A stretch of DNA of 60,379 bases from Saprospiraceae bacterium (GCA_026986005.1 JALSPK010000019.1:1-60379); one strand, 5' to 3'; numbered from the stretch's first letter, positions 8,887 to 17,961 are shown. Notes: generated by a model from the sequence alone, not told the origin. Numbers and translations: made by a program.

Positions 8887-9879
8887 ATGATAACATTAAT
8901 AAGTTTTTGTGAATTGCCTTGGTGGTGTGTTTTATTGTCTTGGTTACTACCATTTCTTTTAGGGCTTTTATTAGGTTGGTTGTTGTGGGCGAGATTTAGA
9001 GGTATGTACGACGCATTAGTTAAAGAATTTGATGAATATAAGTTAAAATGTAGGAATACTCAGGACGAGTTGGATATTTGCAACTCTAAAAATAATGAAT
9101 ATGCTAGTGATATTGCATTGTTGAGAGGTAGAATTAGAGAATGTGAAAAGGAAAATAAAGGATTGTTAGATTCAAAGTCTAAGGTCGGAGGCACTGAAAT
9201 ATTGAGTGCGGCGGCTGGATTTGTTGCCGGTAAAGCTAGTGAAAAGACAGATGAAGTAGGTGGTTCTGGAATTGCAGCCAGTAAATTTGCTGCACTTAAG
9301 GAAGATAACTTACAAGTAGTAGAGGGCATCGGGCCAAAAATGAATAGCTTTTTAAATAATCACGGTATCAAGACATGGGCAAATTTGGCATCTAAAAATC
9401 ACAAGGATATTAAAAAATTGTTAGATGAAGAGGGGAATAAATATAGAATCATTGATCCTGCGACTTGGCCTCAGCAAGCGATGTTGGCTCGTGACGGAAA
9501 ATGGGAAGAATTGATTTTATTGCAAAAGCAATTAGATACAGGTAGGAAGAACAAAAAAGGAGAAGAAACAGATTCTAAGGTAGAAAAACTTCTTGTAAAG
9601 TTAGGAATTCTTAAGAAATGGAAAAAAGATGACTTGAAGGCAGTAGAGGGGATTGGTCCAAAGATTGAAAAGTTATTACATGCAGGAGGCATTAAAACAT
9701 GGAGAGAATTAGCAAATACTTCTGTAAGTAAAATTCAAAAGATATTGGATGATGCAGGAAAGAGATATGCTCTAGCTGATCCTGGTACATGGCCAAAACA
9801 AGCAGAAATGGCCGCTGATGAAAAATGGACGGAATTAGAGGAATATCAGGATTATTTGCAGGGAGGAAAAGAAAAGTAG
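8887..9879 (+). CDS. Membrane-anchored protein with two EGIGPK helix-hairpin-helix modules
   Basis: 330 residues. An N-terminal hydrophobic segment (about residues 11-34) is followed by a coiled-coil-like stretch (about 40-95), an Ala/Gly linker and two copies of an 84-residue module (about 139-222 and 247-330). Each copy starts with VEGIGPK and GIKTW and continues to a D(P)xTWPxQA segment and a KWxEL helix. The motif matches the family often annotated as predicted flap-endonuclease-like HhH proteins, but no nuclease residues are evident. It follows the OmpA-like gene by 18 bp in one operon, and the terminator at 9902 lies just after it. The modules could bind nucleic acid or mediate protein contacts; function is unproven. 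Confidence 0.8.
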   Translation: MITLISFCELPWWCVLLSWLLPFLLGLLLGWLLWARFRGMYDALVKEFDEYKLKCRNTQDELDICNSKNNEYASDIALLRGRIRECEKENKGLLDSKSKVGGTEILSAAAGFVAGKASEKTDEVGGSGIAASKFAALKEDNLQVVEGIGPKMNSFLNNHGIKTWANLASKNHKDIKKLLDEEGNKYRIIDPATWPQQAMLARDGKWEELILLQKQLDTGRKNKKGEETDSKVEKLLVKLGILKKWKKDDLKAVEGIGPKIEKLLHAGGIKTWRELANTSVSKIQKILDDAGKRYALADPGTWPKQAEMAADEKWTELEEYQDYLQGGKEK

Positions 9880-9901
9880 AGTTTTTTTTAGTATAAACAA
9901 G

Positions 9902-9924
9902 AGCCCTTATTATAAGGGCTTTTG
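9902..9924 (+). terminator. Terminator after the OmpA/HhH pair
   Basis: AGCCCTTA (9902-9909) and TAAGGGCT (9913-9920) form a perfect 8-bp stem with a 3-nt loop, followed by TTTG and further T residues. It sits 22 bp after the stop codon and just before the mobile element at 9943. Confidence 0.88.
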
Positions 9925-9942
9925 TTGTTTTTGTTTTAATTG

Positions 9943-10102
9943 GTGTCTGTCCACAAAGTCATTAAAATTGAAAAATAATCTTTTTGCGATATTTTGACTT
10001 TATTCAAATTACTGATACTAAGGCATCACTAATTCTCAGAAAGACAACAATCTCGTTAAAAATCTTTATTTTTCAAAAATCAAGCACTTTATGGTCAGAC
10101 AC
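9943..10102. mobile_element. 160-bp palindromic MITE-like element, copy 1
   Basis: Begins GTGTCTGTCC and ends with the near-complement GGTCAGACAC. It is flanked by an imperfect 6-bp target duplication, TAATTG (9937-9942) and TAATTA (10103-10108). It has the same length as the copy at 55446-55605 and differs from it at about nine positions by eye. The two halves are imperfect reverse complements over nearly the whole length, so a transcript would fold into one long hairpin. The element has no coding capacity and no transposase was found in the window. The right-hand duplication contains the stop codon of the downstream minus-strand lyase-like gene. Confidence 0.88.
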
Positions 10103-10105
10103 TAA

Positions 10106-11110
10106 TTATCCTTTCAGGAATTTAGGGATTCTTCCATTCTTTATAGATTCAGATCTCAGTCTTCTGCCTACAATTTTTTCGACTTTATTACCTATTTCTA
10201 ATACTCTGTCTATGTCTAAATTGGTTTCTATTCCCATCTCATCCATCATTACAACCATATCTTCTGTGGAGACCAGCCCGACATAGTTAGCATCTTTATA
10301 GTAGTATGCACCGGTACCTGATACAGGAACACCACTGACAAAATTAGCAGGTTGACCACCGATTCCTCCCATTGTGCTTTCGTAGTTTGTCATTCCGGCT
10401 TGGAGTGCTGCCAACACATTTGCTAAGCCCCATCCACGTGTCGTATGGAAGTGTGCTATTTGTTTGTGAGGCTTTTCGACAGAATCCAAAAGTCTGGAGA
10501 AATAGTCATAAACTCGGTCAGGAGAAGCAGATCCATCGTGGTCTGCATGTTCTACATCATCCGCACCAATATCAAACCATCTGTTTGTAAATTCAATTGC
10601 TTTTTGAGGGTCAGTAGGACCTGCGATAGGACAGCCCCAAATGGTACTTACCGTCCCATTTACCTTTATTCCTGCATCCTTTGCCTTTTTGATCCATTCT
10701 TCAGCCATTTTCCAGTATTCGGGTAGAGTTAATCCGGAATTTTTTATCTGATGAGGTTCGCTTGTAGAGACCATTAATAAAATTCTGTCAGGTCCGTAAC
10801 CTTCTTTTTTTGCTTCTATTGTCCTCATAATCGCTCTTTCCCTTATGGTGATTGCTGTTAGCATTACATCATCTAATAAATCTTTGACTCTTTTGCTAGA
10901 TCTGATCATTTTAAATAAATCGTCTGCATCTTTGAATTGAGGCATTCCCTTTGGATTGCCAAAATTGGTTACTTCAAGATGTTTGAATCCTGCTAATATC
11001 AGTTCTTCCAAAAGCCATAGTTTTGCTTCTGTGGGTATAAAAATCTCTTCATGTTGAAATCCATCTCTGACTGTTATGTCTCCAATTGTTACTTTCTTAG
11101 GGTAATTCAT
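10106..11110 (-). CDS. HMG-CoA lyase-like enzyme (HMGL domain) lacking the catalytic Cys
   Basis: 334 residues, a full HMGL-type TIM barrel. Recognisable pieces are TVRDGFQHE (Arg15-Asp16, matching the PRDGLQNE active site), HLEVTNFGNPKGMPQ, the STIWGCP segment, the metal-binding His pair in HFHTTRG (His220 and His222), and a glycine-rich ESTMGGIGGQPAN loop. In 3-hydroxy-3-methylglutaryl-CoA lyase that loop reads GGCPY and its Cys is catalytic; here the residue is Gln253. The usual Asp in HCHDT is also Thr. Family membership is clear, but standard HMG-CoA lyase activity is doubtful. Pyruvate carboxyltransferase-family members with other substrates are possible. The stop codon lies in the target duplication of the adjacent element, so the last residues may have changed on insertion. 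Confidence 0.8.
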   Translation of the reverse strand: MNYPKKVTIGDITVRDGFQHEEIFIPTEAKLWLLEELILAGFKHLEVTNFGNPKGMPQFKDADDLFKMIRSSKRVKDLLDDVMLTAITIRERAIMRTIEAKKEGYGPDRILLMVSTSEPHQIKNSGLTLPEYWKMAEEWIKKAKDAGIKVNGTVSTIWGCPIAGPTDPQKAIEFTNRWFDIGADDVEHADHDGSASPDRVYDYFSRLLDSVEKPHKQIAHFHTTRGWGLANVLAALQAGMTNYESTMGGIGGQPANFVSGVPVSGTGAYYYKDANYVGLVSTEDMVVMMDEMGIETNLDIDRVLEIGNKVEKIVGRRLRSESIKNGRIPKFLKG

Positions 11111-11134
11111 ATTTTGTTGTTTTAGCTATTTGGA

Positions 11135-11142
11135 CAAATTTA
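11135..11142 (-). promoter_or_regulatory. -7 box of the HMGL-like gene
   Basis: CAAATTTA on the plus strand is TAAATTTG on the minus strand, matching TAnnTTTG, 24 bp upstream of the ATG. Confidence 0.55.
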
Positions 11143-11245
11143 ATAAATAGTTGAAGAATTCTAAATAAAACTAATGGATAATTTTGAATCAATACAATTA
11201 TTTAAAAGATATATAAATCGGATATTGCGGATTTAGTATAAAAAA

Positions 11246-11272
11246 AGAGATTACCTTTTATTGATAATCTCT
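11246..11272 (-). terminator. Terminator after pntB
   Basis: AGAGATTA (11246-11253) pairs with TAATCTCT (11265-11272), flanked on the minus-strand 3' side by an A-run that becomes a T-tract. It lies about 26 bp past the pntB stop and separates pntAB from the HMGL-like gene. Confidence 0.8.
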
Positions 11273-11297
11273 TCTTTTTTGTTGCGTCAGTATTGAT

Positions 11298-12698
11298 TTA
11301 TTTTTTTAACTCCATCAATATTTTGTCAACACTATCTTTTGCATCGCCATAGAGCATATCGGTATTGTCTTTGAAGAATAATGGATTTTGCACTCCTGCA
11401 TAACCGGTAGCCATAGACCTTTTCATGACTATTACCTTTTCGGCTTCCCATACCTTTATTACAGGCATGCCGTATATCGGACTAGTTGGGTCCGTCATTG
11501 CTCCTGGGTTGACAATATCATTTGCTCCAATGACCAATACTACATTTGTCGTATCCATTTCATCATTTGCTTCATCCATTTCAAGGACTATATCATATGA
11601 AACGTTTGCTTCAGCTAGAAGGACATTCATATGTCCGGGTAGTCTGCCCGCGACAGGATGAATACCAAATGTAATTTTTTTGCCTTCTTTTTGAAGCAAG
11701 TCAACAAGGTCATGAACAGGATACTGAGCTTTTGCAACAGCCATACCGTAACCAGGAACAATTAAAACATGGTTTGCTTCTTTTAATAATTCTGCTACAT
11801 CCTCATACGAAGTAGCTGTAACCTGTCCTTCAATTTCCTGATCTCCTCCTGAGGCAGATGGCGTCGCGCCAAATCCTCCAAAAATGACTGATAGAAAAGA
11901 CCTGTTCATAGCTTCACACATGATAATAGAGAGTATTGCTCCGGAACTTCCTACAAGAGCACCTGTGATAATCAACAAATCGTTGCCGAGCATAAAGCCT
12001 GCTGCTGCTGCTGCCCAACCGGAGTATGAGTTTAACATCGAAACGACCACCGGCATATCCGCACCGCCAATTGCCATCACTAGCATTATGCCTATAAAAG
12101 AAGCTATTGCTGTCATTATATACAAGTAGTTCATCCCTTCAATGCCATGCGCCTGTGTAAACAAAATAGCTAAATATATTGAGATTATAACTAAAATAAT
12201 GTTGACGGCATGTCTTCCCGGATAAACTAAAGGTTTACTCCTTATTTTACCATCTAATTTTCCCCAAGCAACAATTGATCCTGTAAATGTTATTGCTCCA
12301 ATAAAGACGCCGATAAATATTTCAACTAGATGAATCGTGTGGGCTGTACCTATTAATTCTTGGGTATGAGGGTCTAAATATGATCCAAATCCTACAAGAA
12401 CCGCTGCTAAACCAACAAAACTATGTAAAATAGCCACTAATTGAGGCATGGAGGTCATTTCTACTTTTCTCGCAACCATCACACCGATTAGAGATGCTAT
12501 AGCTATTGCTATAATGATATAAATATGTCCATTTACATCTGCTCCCATTACGGTAGAAAGAATGGCTATTGCCATTCCAACAATACCATAGAAGACTCCT
12601 TTTTTTGCAGACTCCTGTGAGGATAGTCCTCCAAGGCTCAGGATAAATAGTATTCCTGCAAATAAATATGCTGCTGTTTGTATTTGTGCTGTTATCAT
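11298..12698 (-). CDS. pntB: NAD(P) transhydrogenase subunit beta
   Basis: Membrane subunit of the proton-translocating transhydrogenase, which passes hydride between NADH and NADP+. The protein has 466 residues. It starts with about nine hydrophobic helices (domain II), including [17 protein letters not shown] and [19 protein letters not shown]. It ends with the NADP-binding domain III, with [14 protein letters not shown] as the dinucleotide loop and [14 protein letters not shown] and [10 protein letters not shown] further on, all strongly conserved in PntB. It lies 5 bp after pntA and is presumably co-transcribed and co-assembled with it. A terminator follows. Confidence 0.97.
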   Translation of the reverse strand: MITAQIQTAAYLFAGILFILSLGGLSSQESAKKGVFYGIVGMAIAILSTVMGADVNGHIYIIIAIAIASLIGVMVARKVEMTSMPQLVAILHSFVGLAAVLVGFGSYLDPHTQELIGTAHTIHLVEIFIGVFIGAITFTGSIVAWGKLDGKIRSKPLVYPGRHAVNIILVIISIYLAILFTQAHGIEGMNYLYIMTAIASFIGIMLVMAIGGADMPVVVSMLNSYSGWAAAAAGFMLGNDLLIITGALVGSSGAILSIIMCEAMNRSFLSVIFGGFGATPSASGGDQEIEGQVTATSYEDVAELLKEANHVLIVPGYGMAVAKAQYPVHDLVDLLQKEGKKITFGIHPVAGRLPGHMNVLLAEANVSYDIVLEMDEANDEMDTTNVVLVIGANDIVNPGAMTDPTSPIYGMPVIKVWEAEKVIVMKRSMATGYAGVQNPLFFKDNTDMLYGDAKDSVDKILMELKK

Positions 12699-12703
12699 AA
12701 TTT

Positions 12704-14236
12704 TTACTTTTTAAACATTTTTAACATTCGATGAGTAACAAAAAATCCTCCAACAATATTAATGCTTGCTACAAGGATAGCAACAAAAGCAATAATAGTC
12801 ATCGGGTTAGAAAGACTGTTTTGGGTTTGTAAAAGCCCCCCAATAATAATAATACCACTAATTGCATTTGTGACAGCCATCAAAGGAGTATGCAAAGAGT
12901 GAGAAACATTCCAAATAACTTGCCAGCCAATGAAAACCGATAATACGAATACGGAAAAGTGTCCCATAAAATCAGTCGGGGCGACTTTGCCAAGTAAAAA
13001 GAGAAAAACTCCTATTGCTGCTAATGATATCATTGTTGATTTTGCTTTTTTCTTTGCAGCATCCGCTTCAGTAGGTTCGACTTCAACCGAAGTTTCTTTA
13101 GCTTTAGGTTTTTGCGGACTTACCGGCAACGGTTCAGGAGGCCAATTAATCTCACCGTTATAAGTTACCATAGCCCTGCTTACCACATCATCCTTCATAT
13201 CTATTTTGAAGTTTTCTGCTTTACCCATATCATCCAATAGATGACAAAGGTTGTTGCCGTAAAGTTGGCTTGCTTGTGTTGGTAGCTGATTTAATTTGCC
13301 TAAAATAATTACACCGTTATCTGTAGTATATACTTCACCATCCTTGGTCAATTCACAATTTCCACCCGTAGATGCTGCCAAATCAACAATTACCGATCCC
13401 GGTTTCATTTCTTCAACATGCTCTTTTAAAATAAGGGTAGGAGCTTTCCTTCCCGGTATTTGAGCAGTTGTGATTATAATGTCGATTTCTTTAGCTTGTT
13501 CTTTAAATAACGCCATCTCAGCTTCAATAAATTCTTTACTCATTACTTTTGAGTAACCGGAGGCAGTTGCACCATCTTCTTCTATGTCAACAGTAAGAAA
13601 CTTTGCACCCATGCTTTCTATTTGCTCCGCTACTTCCATTCGGGTATCAAAGGCTCTCACTATTGCTCCTAGAGAATTTGCTGCTCCGATAGAAGCTAGT
13701 CCTGCTACTCCTGCACCAATAACCAGTACTTTAGCTGGTGGAACTTTACCTGCTGCAGTTATTTGACCGTTAAGGAATCTTCCAAAGTAATTGGCGGCTT
13801 CAATAACAGCACGATACCCGGCAATATTTGCCATAGATGATAGTACATCCATTTTTTGAGCTCTTGAAATACGAGGAATAGCATCCATTGCGACTGAATT
13901 TATCCCCTTGGCTGCTAGTTTTTCAAGTAAATCAGGGTTTTGAGCCGGCCAAAGGTAACTTAAAGTTACTTGGTCTTTATGCATTAACTCAATTTCGTCA
14001 TTAGTTGGTGCTAATACCTTAAGTATAATGTCTGAGCTTTTGTATAATTCTTCAGCAGAATCAATAAGTGTTGCTCCAGCTTCGGCATATTCTTTGTCAG
14101 CATAATTTGCCCGTTCTCCGGCACCTTTCTGAATGAATACTTCAAAGCCTTGTTTGCGCAGTCTTTGCGTGGTTTTGGGTGTTGCCCCTACACGCAATTC
14201 CTGCTTTGATAATTCTTTAGGAATTCCGACTTTCAT
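12704..14236 (-). CDS. pntA: NAD(P) transhydrogenase subunit alpha
   Basis: 510 residues, with the soluble NAD(H)-binding domain I fused to the C-terminal membrane helices as in E. coli PntA (in some bacteria these are two chains). The N-terminus KVGIPKEL belongs to the alanine dehydrogenase/PntA family. The nucleotide-binding loop is [18 protein letters not shown] charged, Pro-rich linker (about 370-395) leads to four membrane segments ending in the [13 protein letters not shown] tail. First gene of the pntAB operon. Together they would supply NADPH from NADH at the expense of the proton gradient. No clear promoter box was identified in the 550-bp upstream region. Confidence 0.97.
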   Translation of the reverse strand: MKVGIPKELSKQELRVGATPKTTQRLRKQGFEVFIQKGAGERANYADKEYAEAGATLIDSAEELYKSSDIILKVLAPTNDEIELMHKDQVTLSYLWPAQNPDLLEKLAAKGINSVAMDAIPRISRAQKMDVLSSMANIAGYRAVIEAANYFGRFLNGQITAAGKVPPAKVLVIGAGVAGLASIGAANSLGAIVRAFDTRMEVAEQIESMGAKFLTVDIEEDGATASGYSKVMSKEFIEAEMALFKEQAKEIDIIITTAQIPGRKAPTLILKEHVEEMKPGSVIVDLAASTGGNCELTKDGEVYTTDNGVIILGKLNQLPTQASQLYGNNLCHLLDDMGKAENFKIDMKDDVVSRAMVTYNGEINWPPEPLPVSPQKPKAKETSVEVEPTEADAAKKKAKSTMISLAAIGVFLFLLGKVAPTDFMGHFSVFVLSVFIGWQVIWNVSHSLHTPLMAVTNAISGIIIIGGLLQTQNSLSNPMTIIAFVAILVASINIVGGFFVTHRMLKMFKK

Positions 14237-14739
14237 ATCATTTTGTTTAATTTAAAAGTATAATAATTTGTTCTAATTCAAACGTTATAAAGATTTATGT
14301 GATTCTTATAAGGTTTGTGGGTCTAAAATTATGATTTTTTTTTCATTTTGTATAGTATTTTTAAAAATAAATTGCGCTTTTGACAACAATGTCCAAATTT
14401 GTATGTGAAATTGTAAAAAAATAACCTCCAAACAAAATATAATTTTAGATATTGATAGTGTAGGTATACAGTATTCTTAAATTGAATTGATTTTTTTTAC
14501 CTTTCTATAAGTAATTGATCGAAAGTCTTTAAATTATCGTAAAGCGCATAAAAATACCCGTATAAATCATTGGAATTTTAAAAAAATGCCTGTTTTTGTT
14601 TATGAATTAGTTAAATATGCATTTTTTTTTCATATGATTTATCTTATAAAAATATATAACTTATAAATAATTGTAAAACAATAATAAAAAAATTATTAAA
14701 AATTTATATTAATAATTTTTTAAATATATAAATATTACA
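14237..14739. other. AT-rich divergent intergenic region
   Basis: About 500 bp between the divergent pntA and S24-repressor genes, becoming almost pure A/T after about 14570. It must hold both promoters, but only the rightward -7 box at 14740 is clear. I see no small gene, no DnaA boxes and no strong hairpin. Confidence 0.5.
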
Positions 14740-14756
14740 TATATTTGCAGCGTGTA
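14740..14756 (+). promoter_or_regulatory. -7 box and shared GTGTA motif before the S24 repressor
   Basis: TATATTTG (14740-14747) is a good TAnnTTTG box. The 17-bp block from 14740 to 14756 matches the block at 15681-15697 upstream of the next gene at 15 of 17 positions (TATATTTGCA, two variable bases, GTGTA). The part past the -7 box could be an operator or simply a shared initial transcribed sequence. Confidence 0.55.
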
Positions 14757-14786
14757 TGTTTTAAACGAAAAAAATCAGCTTGATTT

Positions 14787-15620
14787 ATGAATAATAATGT
14801 TACTAAAAGGTTTGTTGAGTGCTATGAAGAGTTGCGTGATTTGGGGGAGATAAAATCTGGTAGACAGTTTTGTCTGAGTTTAAATTATACGCCTCAGAGT
14901 TGGAGTAAAATACTTAAAGGCGAGAGGGCGATTACACTAGAATTGATAAGAAAAGCTACGATTATCTACAAAATTAATCCTACATACTTATTTACGGGTG
15001 TCGGTAATAAATTTATGAATGACAATGAGAATGTAGTTGCTGTTGCTGTAGATGATAATAATGAAGAACGGATATTGCATGTTCCTATTACTGCCAAGGC
15101 AGGATACAATGAACAGTTTAACGATACTGTTTATTTGGAGGATCTGGAGACCTATTCTCTGCCTGGCAAATATTTTAATAATGGTACTTTTAGATCCTTT
15201 GAAGTAGAAGGAGATAGCATGGAGCCCGTATTGCATCAAGGTGAGATAATAGTTTGTAGTTATGTTGATGATCGTGGGTTGTGGAAGTATAATATAAAAA
15301 GCGGTTATGTCTATGTGGTAGTTACCGAAAGAGATGTATTTGTGAAAAGAGTACAAAATAGATTAAAAGAAGAGAATGTTTTGGAATTAGAATCTGATAA
15401 TCCTGATTATCCACCTATTGTGTTAAATGGAGAGGAAATAAAAGAAATATGGATTGTTAAGTTGAAAATTTCTCCTTTTGCTCACTCTAAATTGAGTTTG
15501 AGGCAAGAGATGGATAATAAGTATTCCGCTCTTAATGATATTATCAGAAATCAATCGGAATTAATAGGAAGATTGAATAAAACTGTTGAGAAATTACTCC
15601 AAAAACAACGAATAATATAG
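14787..15620 (+). CDS. XRE/S24-type repressor (LexA/CI-like transcriptional regulator)
   Basis: 277 residues. The N-terminal 75 residues form a helix-turn-helix region (GRQFCLSLNYTPQSWSKIL with a following recognition-like stretch). The C-terminal half is an S24 peptidase domain: a possible Ala105-Gly106 cleavage site in ITAKAGYN, the Ser nucleophile in EGDSMEP (Ser144) and the general-base Lys in VFVKRV (Lys187). All elements needed for self-cleavage appear present. The tail (about 245-275) looks like a coiled coil. It is not surrounded by phage genes. It lies directly upstream of the SPOR/PD40 envelope gene and shares a promoter motif with it, which suggests autoregulation and possibly control of that gene. 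The inducing signal is unknown. Confidence 0.85.
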   Translation: MNNNVTKRFVECYEELRDLGEIKSGRQFCLSLNYTPQSWSKILKGERAITLELIRKATIIYKINPTYLFTGVGNKFMNDNENVVAVAVDDNNEERILHVPITAKAGYNEQFNDTVYLEDLETYSLPGKYFNNGTFRSFEVEGDSMEPVLHQGEIIVCSYVDDRGLWKYNIKSGYVYVVVTERDVFVKRVQNRLKEENVLELESDNPDYPPIVLNGEEIKEIWIVKLKISPFAHSKLSLRQEMDNKYSALNDIIRNQSELIGRLNKTVEKLLQKQRII

Positions 15621-15660
15621 AATAATCATTATATTATGAAAAAAAAGCATATATTATATA

Positions 15661-15697
15661 TTGATTTAAAGATTTATTTATATATTTGCAATGTGTA
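15661..15697 (+). promoter_or_regulatory. Promoter of the PD40/SPOR gene
   Basis: TTG at 15661-15663 and TATATTTG at 15681-15688 are 17 nt apart, a good Bacteroidota promoter. The block 15681-15697 repeats the motif before the S24 repressor. Confidence 0.6.
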
Positions 15698-15727
15698 AGG
15701 TATTTAATAACTAAACTTTTATAAAAG

Positions 15728-17692
15728 ATGAGAAAACTACAAAAACTCAGTTTGTTTATTACGGCATTTATTTTATTCAGTTTTAATGTGTTTGGACAAC
15801 AGGGACGAGACAGAGCTGATATGCAGTATAAGCTCAAAGCATATGATTTGGCGATTGAATCGTATCAAGAGTATCTAACAAATAACCCCGATGATGTAGT
15901 CGCAATGGGAAGATTAGCTTCTTCTTATGAAAGGTCAAATGATTTGATTTCTGCCGCTAGATGGTTTGAGAAACTTAGTGGCGATTCAAAACACACTACA
16001 TACCATGATATAATGTATGGAAAGTTATTGATGAAATTGGGTCTGTATAATAGAGCGGAAGCTTTATTTTCAAAAATGAAGGAGAAAAGTCCTTTTATCG
16101 CACAGCAATACATTAATTCTTGCAAATTTGCTAAGAATATTCTTGCTTTGGGTGATAAGTATACTTTGTCTCAATTGAGAGCAACAGGTGCTTTTGATGA
16201 TTTTGGTGTTGAACTGTATAAGGATGGTATTATCTACTGTTCGTTTGATGTAGGTAAAAGCGCCAACCAAAGTTTAGTACAAAGACAAGCTACCAAAATT
16301 TTTAAATATAACAAAAGTAGTAATAAAAAGGAAGAGTTTGAATCAGGCATGAAAAACTTTGCAGGAATCGGCCCTATCCGTTTTTCTCCTAGTGGCAAGT
16401 TTGTTGTATATACGAGAAATAGCTTTGTTAACGGGACTCAACAAATTACTGGACTTGAAAATGATATGAGTTGCTATATAGCTATGGTCGATGATAATGG
16501 TGATTTTATTAATGAACAATCACTTCCCTTTAATGGTGTGGATTACTCAACTGCTTTTGCTTGTTTTGGAGAGGATGACAATGAGATATACTTTTCATCA
16601 AATAAGAATGGCAAAAATTTTGATATATACAAATCAAATAAAGTCGAAGGAGAATGGACTCAAGGTGTTAGTATTGATAAAAATATAAACACTATAGGTA
16701 ATGAGATTACTCCATATTATACTGAAGGTACTTTGTACTTTTCATCTGATTATCTCAATGGATTGGGAGGATATGATGTGTTCAAATCAAGTGTATATAA
16801 AGATGAGTGGTCATTTCCTATGAACATGGGTAAAGGAATTAATTCGCCTGCTGACGATTTGTATTTTGTAAAAAAAGCAAATCAGCAAATTACTTATATC
16901 ACTTCTAATAGACTAGGAAGTAAAGGTGGTTATGATATTTACAGTGCTTATCCATCAACTATGGTGTCTGATAAGAGTTTAGTTTTTGAAGATATCCCCG
17001 AAGCAGTAGATTTGAATAATTTGAAAGATACAAAAAGCGCAGATGTCGGCATTAACGCTGTGGCATCCGTGAGCAATAAAGGAGAATTTGATATGGTTAA
17101 TCTAGAAGATGCTAGGATGGTATCTTATGATGAAGTAATACTATCGCCATCTACTGTTTATTTTATTCAATTAGCCTCGTTGTCCCACTCAAGAGTACGT
17201 ACGACTAAGTTTAAAAAATTAACAAGATTTGGAAATGTTTATAAAGTAAAAAAAGGAAGGACTACAAAAATAAGACTTGGTTATTTTGTTAGTGCAAGTG
17301 AGGCCAAATCGGTCTTGAGTTCTGTTAAAAGAAAAGGGTTTAGGGATGCGTTTATAGTAGAAGATTTGCTTAATTCTTCTGAATTGGAGTTGTTGGAATC
17401 TAGTTATACTTTTGGAAACAATACAAAATACTCTAGACCTGCTGAAATAGGAAATTATAAAATTAAACTTGCAGCCTATACAAATCCTTTGTATTTTGAT
17501 GTGAATAAAGTGAAAGATCTTGGGGTTATTGAGCAATGGTCAAAAGGAAAATGGACTATCTTTATTTTGAGTGGATATACCGACTTGTCAGGTGCAGAAG
17601 CTGCATTGCGAAAAGCTAGAAATCGTGGATACACAACGGCAGAAGTAGTGTTGGATGAAGGAGGGATTTTGTCGAAAGTAAAAAATAATTAG
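15728..17692 (+). CDS. PorE-like envelope protein with TPR, PD40 and twin SPOR domains
   Basis: 654 residues. A cleavable signal peptide (about 1-23, ending FNVFG before QQG) is followed by TPR-like helices (about 25-135), WD40-like PD40 repeats (about 160-400; for example EIYFSSNKNGKNFDIYKS and GTLYFSSDYLNGLGGYDVF) and two SPOR-like domains (about 478-560 and 576-650). The architecture recalls PorE, the periplasmic lipoprotein linking the T9SS to peptidoglycan, which has TPR, PD40, a regulatory domain and OmpA_C. Here SPOR domains, which bind denuded glycan strands, take the place of OmpA_C, and there is no lipobox. A T9SS or cell-wall role is inferred from architecture. The S24 regulator lies immediately upstream and a strong terminator follows. 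Confidence 0.8.
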   Translation: MRKLQKLSLFITAFILFSFNVFGQQGRDRADMQYKLKAYDLAIESYQEYLTNNPDDVVAMGRLASSYERSNDLISAARWFEKLSGDSKHTTYHDIMYGKLLMKLGLYNRAEALFSKMKEKSPFIAQQYINSCKFAKNILALGDKYTLSQLRATGAFDDFGVELYKDGIIYCSFDVGKSANQSLVQRQATKIFKYNKSSNKKEEFESGMKNFAGIGPIRFSPSGKFVVYTRNSFVNGTQQITGLENDMSCYIAMVDDNGDFINEQSLPFNGVDYSTAFACFGEDDNEIYFSSNKNGKNFDIYKSNKVEGEWTQGVSIDKNINTIGNEITPYYTEGTLYFSSDYLNGLGGYDVFKSSVYKDEWSFPMNMGKGINSPADDLYFVKKANQQITYITSNRLGSKGGYDIYSAYPSTMVSDKSLVFEDIPEAVDLNNLKDTKSADVGINAVASVSNKGEFDMVNLEDARMVSYDEVILSPSTVYFIQLASLSHSRVRTTKFKKLTRFGNVYKVKKGRTTKIRLGYFVSASEAKSVLSSVKRKGFRDAFIVEDLLNSSELELLESSYTFGNNTKYSRPAEIGNYKIKLAAYTNPLYFDVNKVKDLGVIEQWSKGKWTIFILSGYTDLSGAEAALRKARNRGYTTAEVVLDEGGILSKVKNN

Positions 17693-17739
17693 TATTTAAT
17701 AAGAGATTGGTCATAATTATTTAGGTTTTGGTTAAAAAT

Positions 17740-17772
17740 AGACTGTTCATTTATTGAGCAGTCTTTTTTTTA
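17740..17772 (+). terminator. Terminator after the PD40/SPOR gene
   Basis: AGACTGTTCA (17740-17749) pairs with TGAGCAGTCT (17755-17764), with one G-T pair, followed by eight T residues. Confidence 0.88.
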
Positions 17773-17906
17773 TTAGGGAAGGGTTGGAGTACTTTTACAA
17801 GAAAATAGAGCAAAAATATAAAAATATATTGATTTTGGGATCAACTTAATTCACAACGGGTCGGTTGTTTTGAAATTTGTATTGAGATTTTAATTGATGT
17901 AAAAAA

Positions 17907-17940
17907 AAGTCCATTTCGATCAATACGAAATGGACTTTTT
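17907..17940. terminator. Bidirectional terminator after hppA
   Basis: AAGTCCATTTCG (17907-17918) and CGAAATGGACTT (17926-17937) form a perfect 12-bp stem with a 7-nt loop. A-runs and T-runs on both sides let it end transcripts on either strand. The hppA stop is 22 bp away. Confidence 0.9.
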
Positions 17941-17961
17941 ATTTGTTGCCTTTAATCGGCA

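Noticed and set aside
9943-10102. A complete insertion sequence
   Set aside because: At 160 bp it cannot encode a transposase; it is a non-autonomous element at best.
9984-10286. Open frame on the plus strand covering part of the element
   Set aside because: It spans the palindromic element and the 3' end of the opposite-strand lyase-like gene; composition and product look like a shadow frame.
14237-14739. Replication origin in the very AT-rich region
   Set aside because: No DnaA boxes, no dnaA or dnaN nearby, and no clear strand-switch pattern; AT-richness alone is not evidence.
14787-15620. Prophage repressor marking an integrated phage
   Set aside because: The S24 repressor is flanked by ordinary chromosomal genes. 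No integrase, structural gene or attachment-site repeat was seen.
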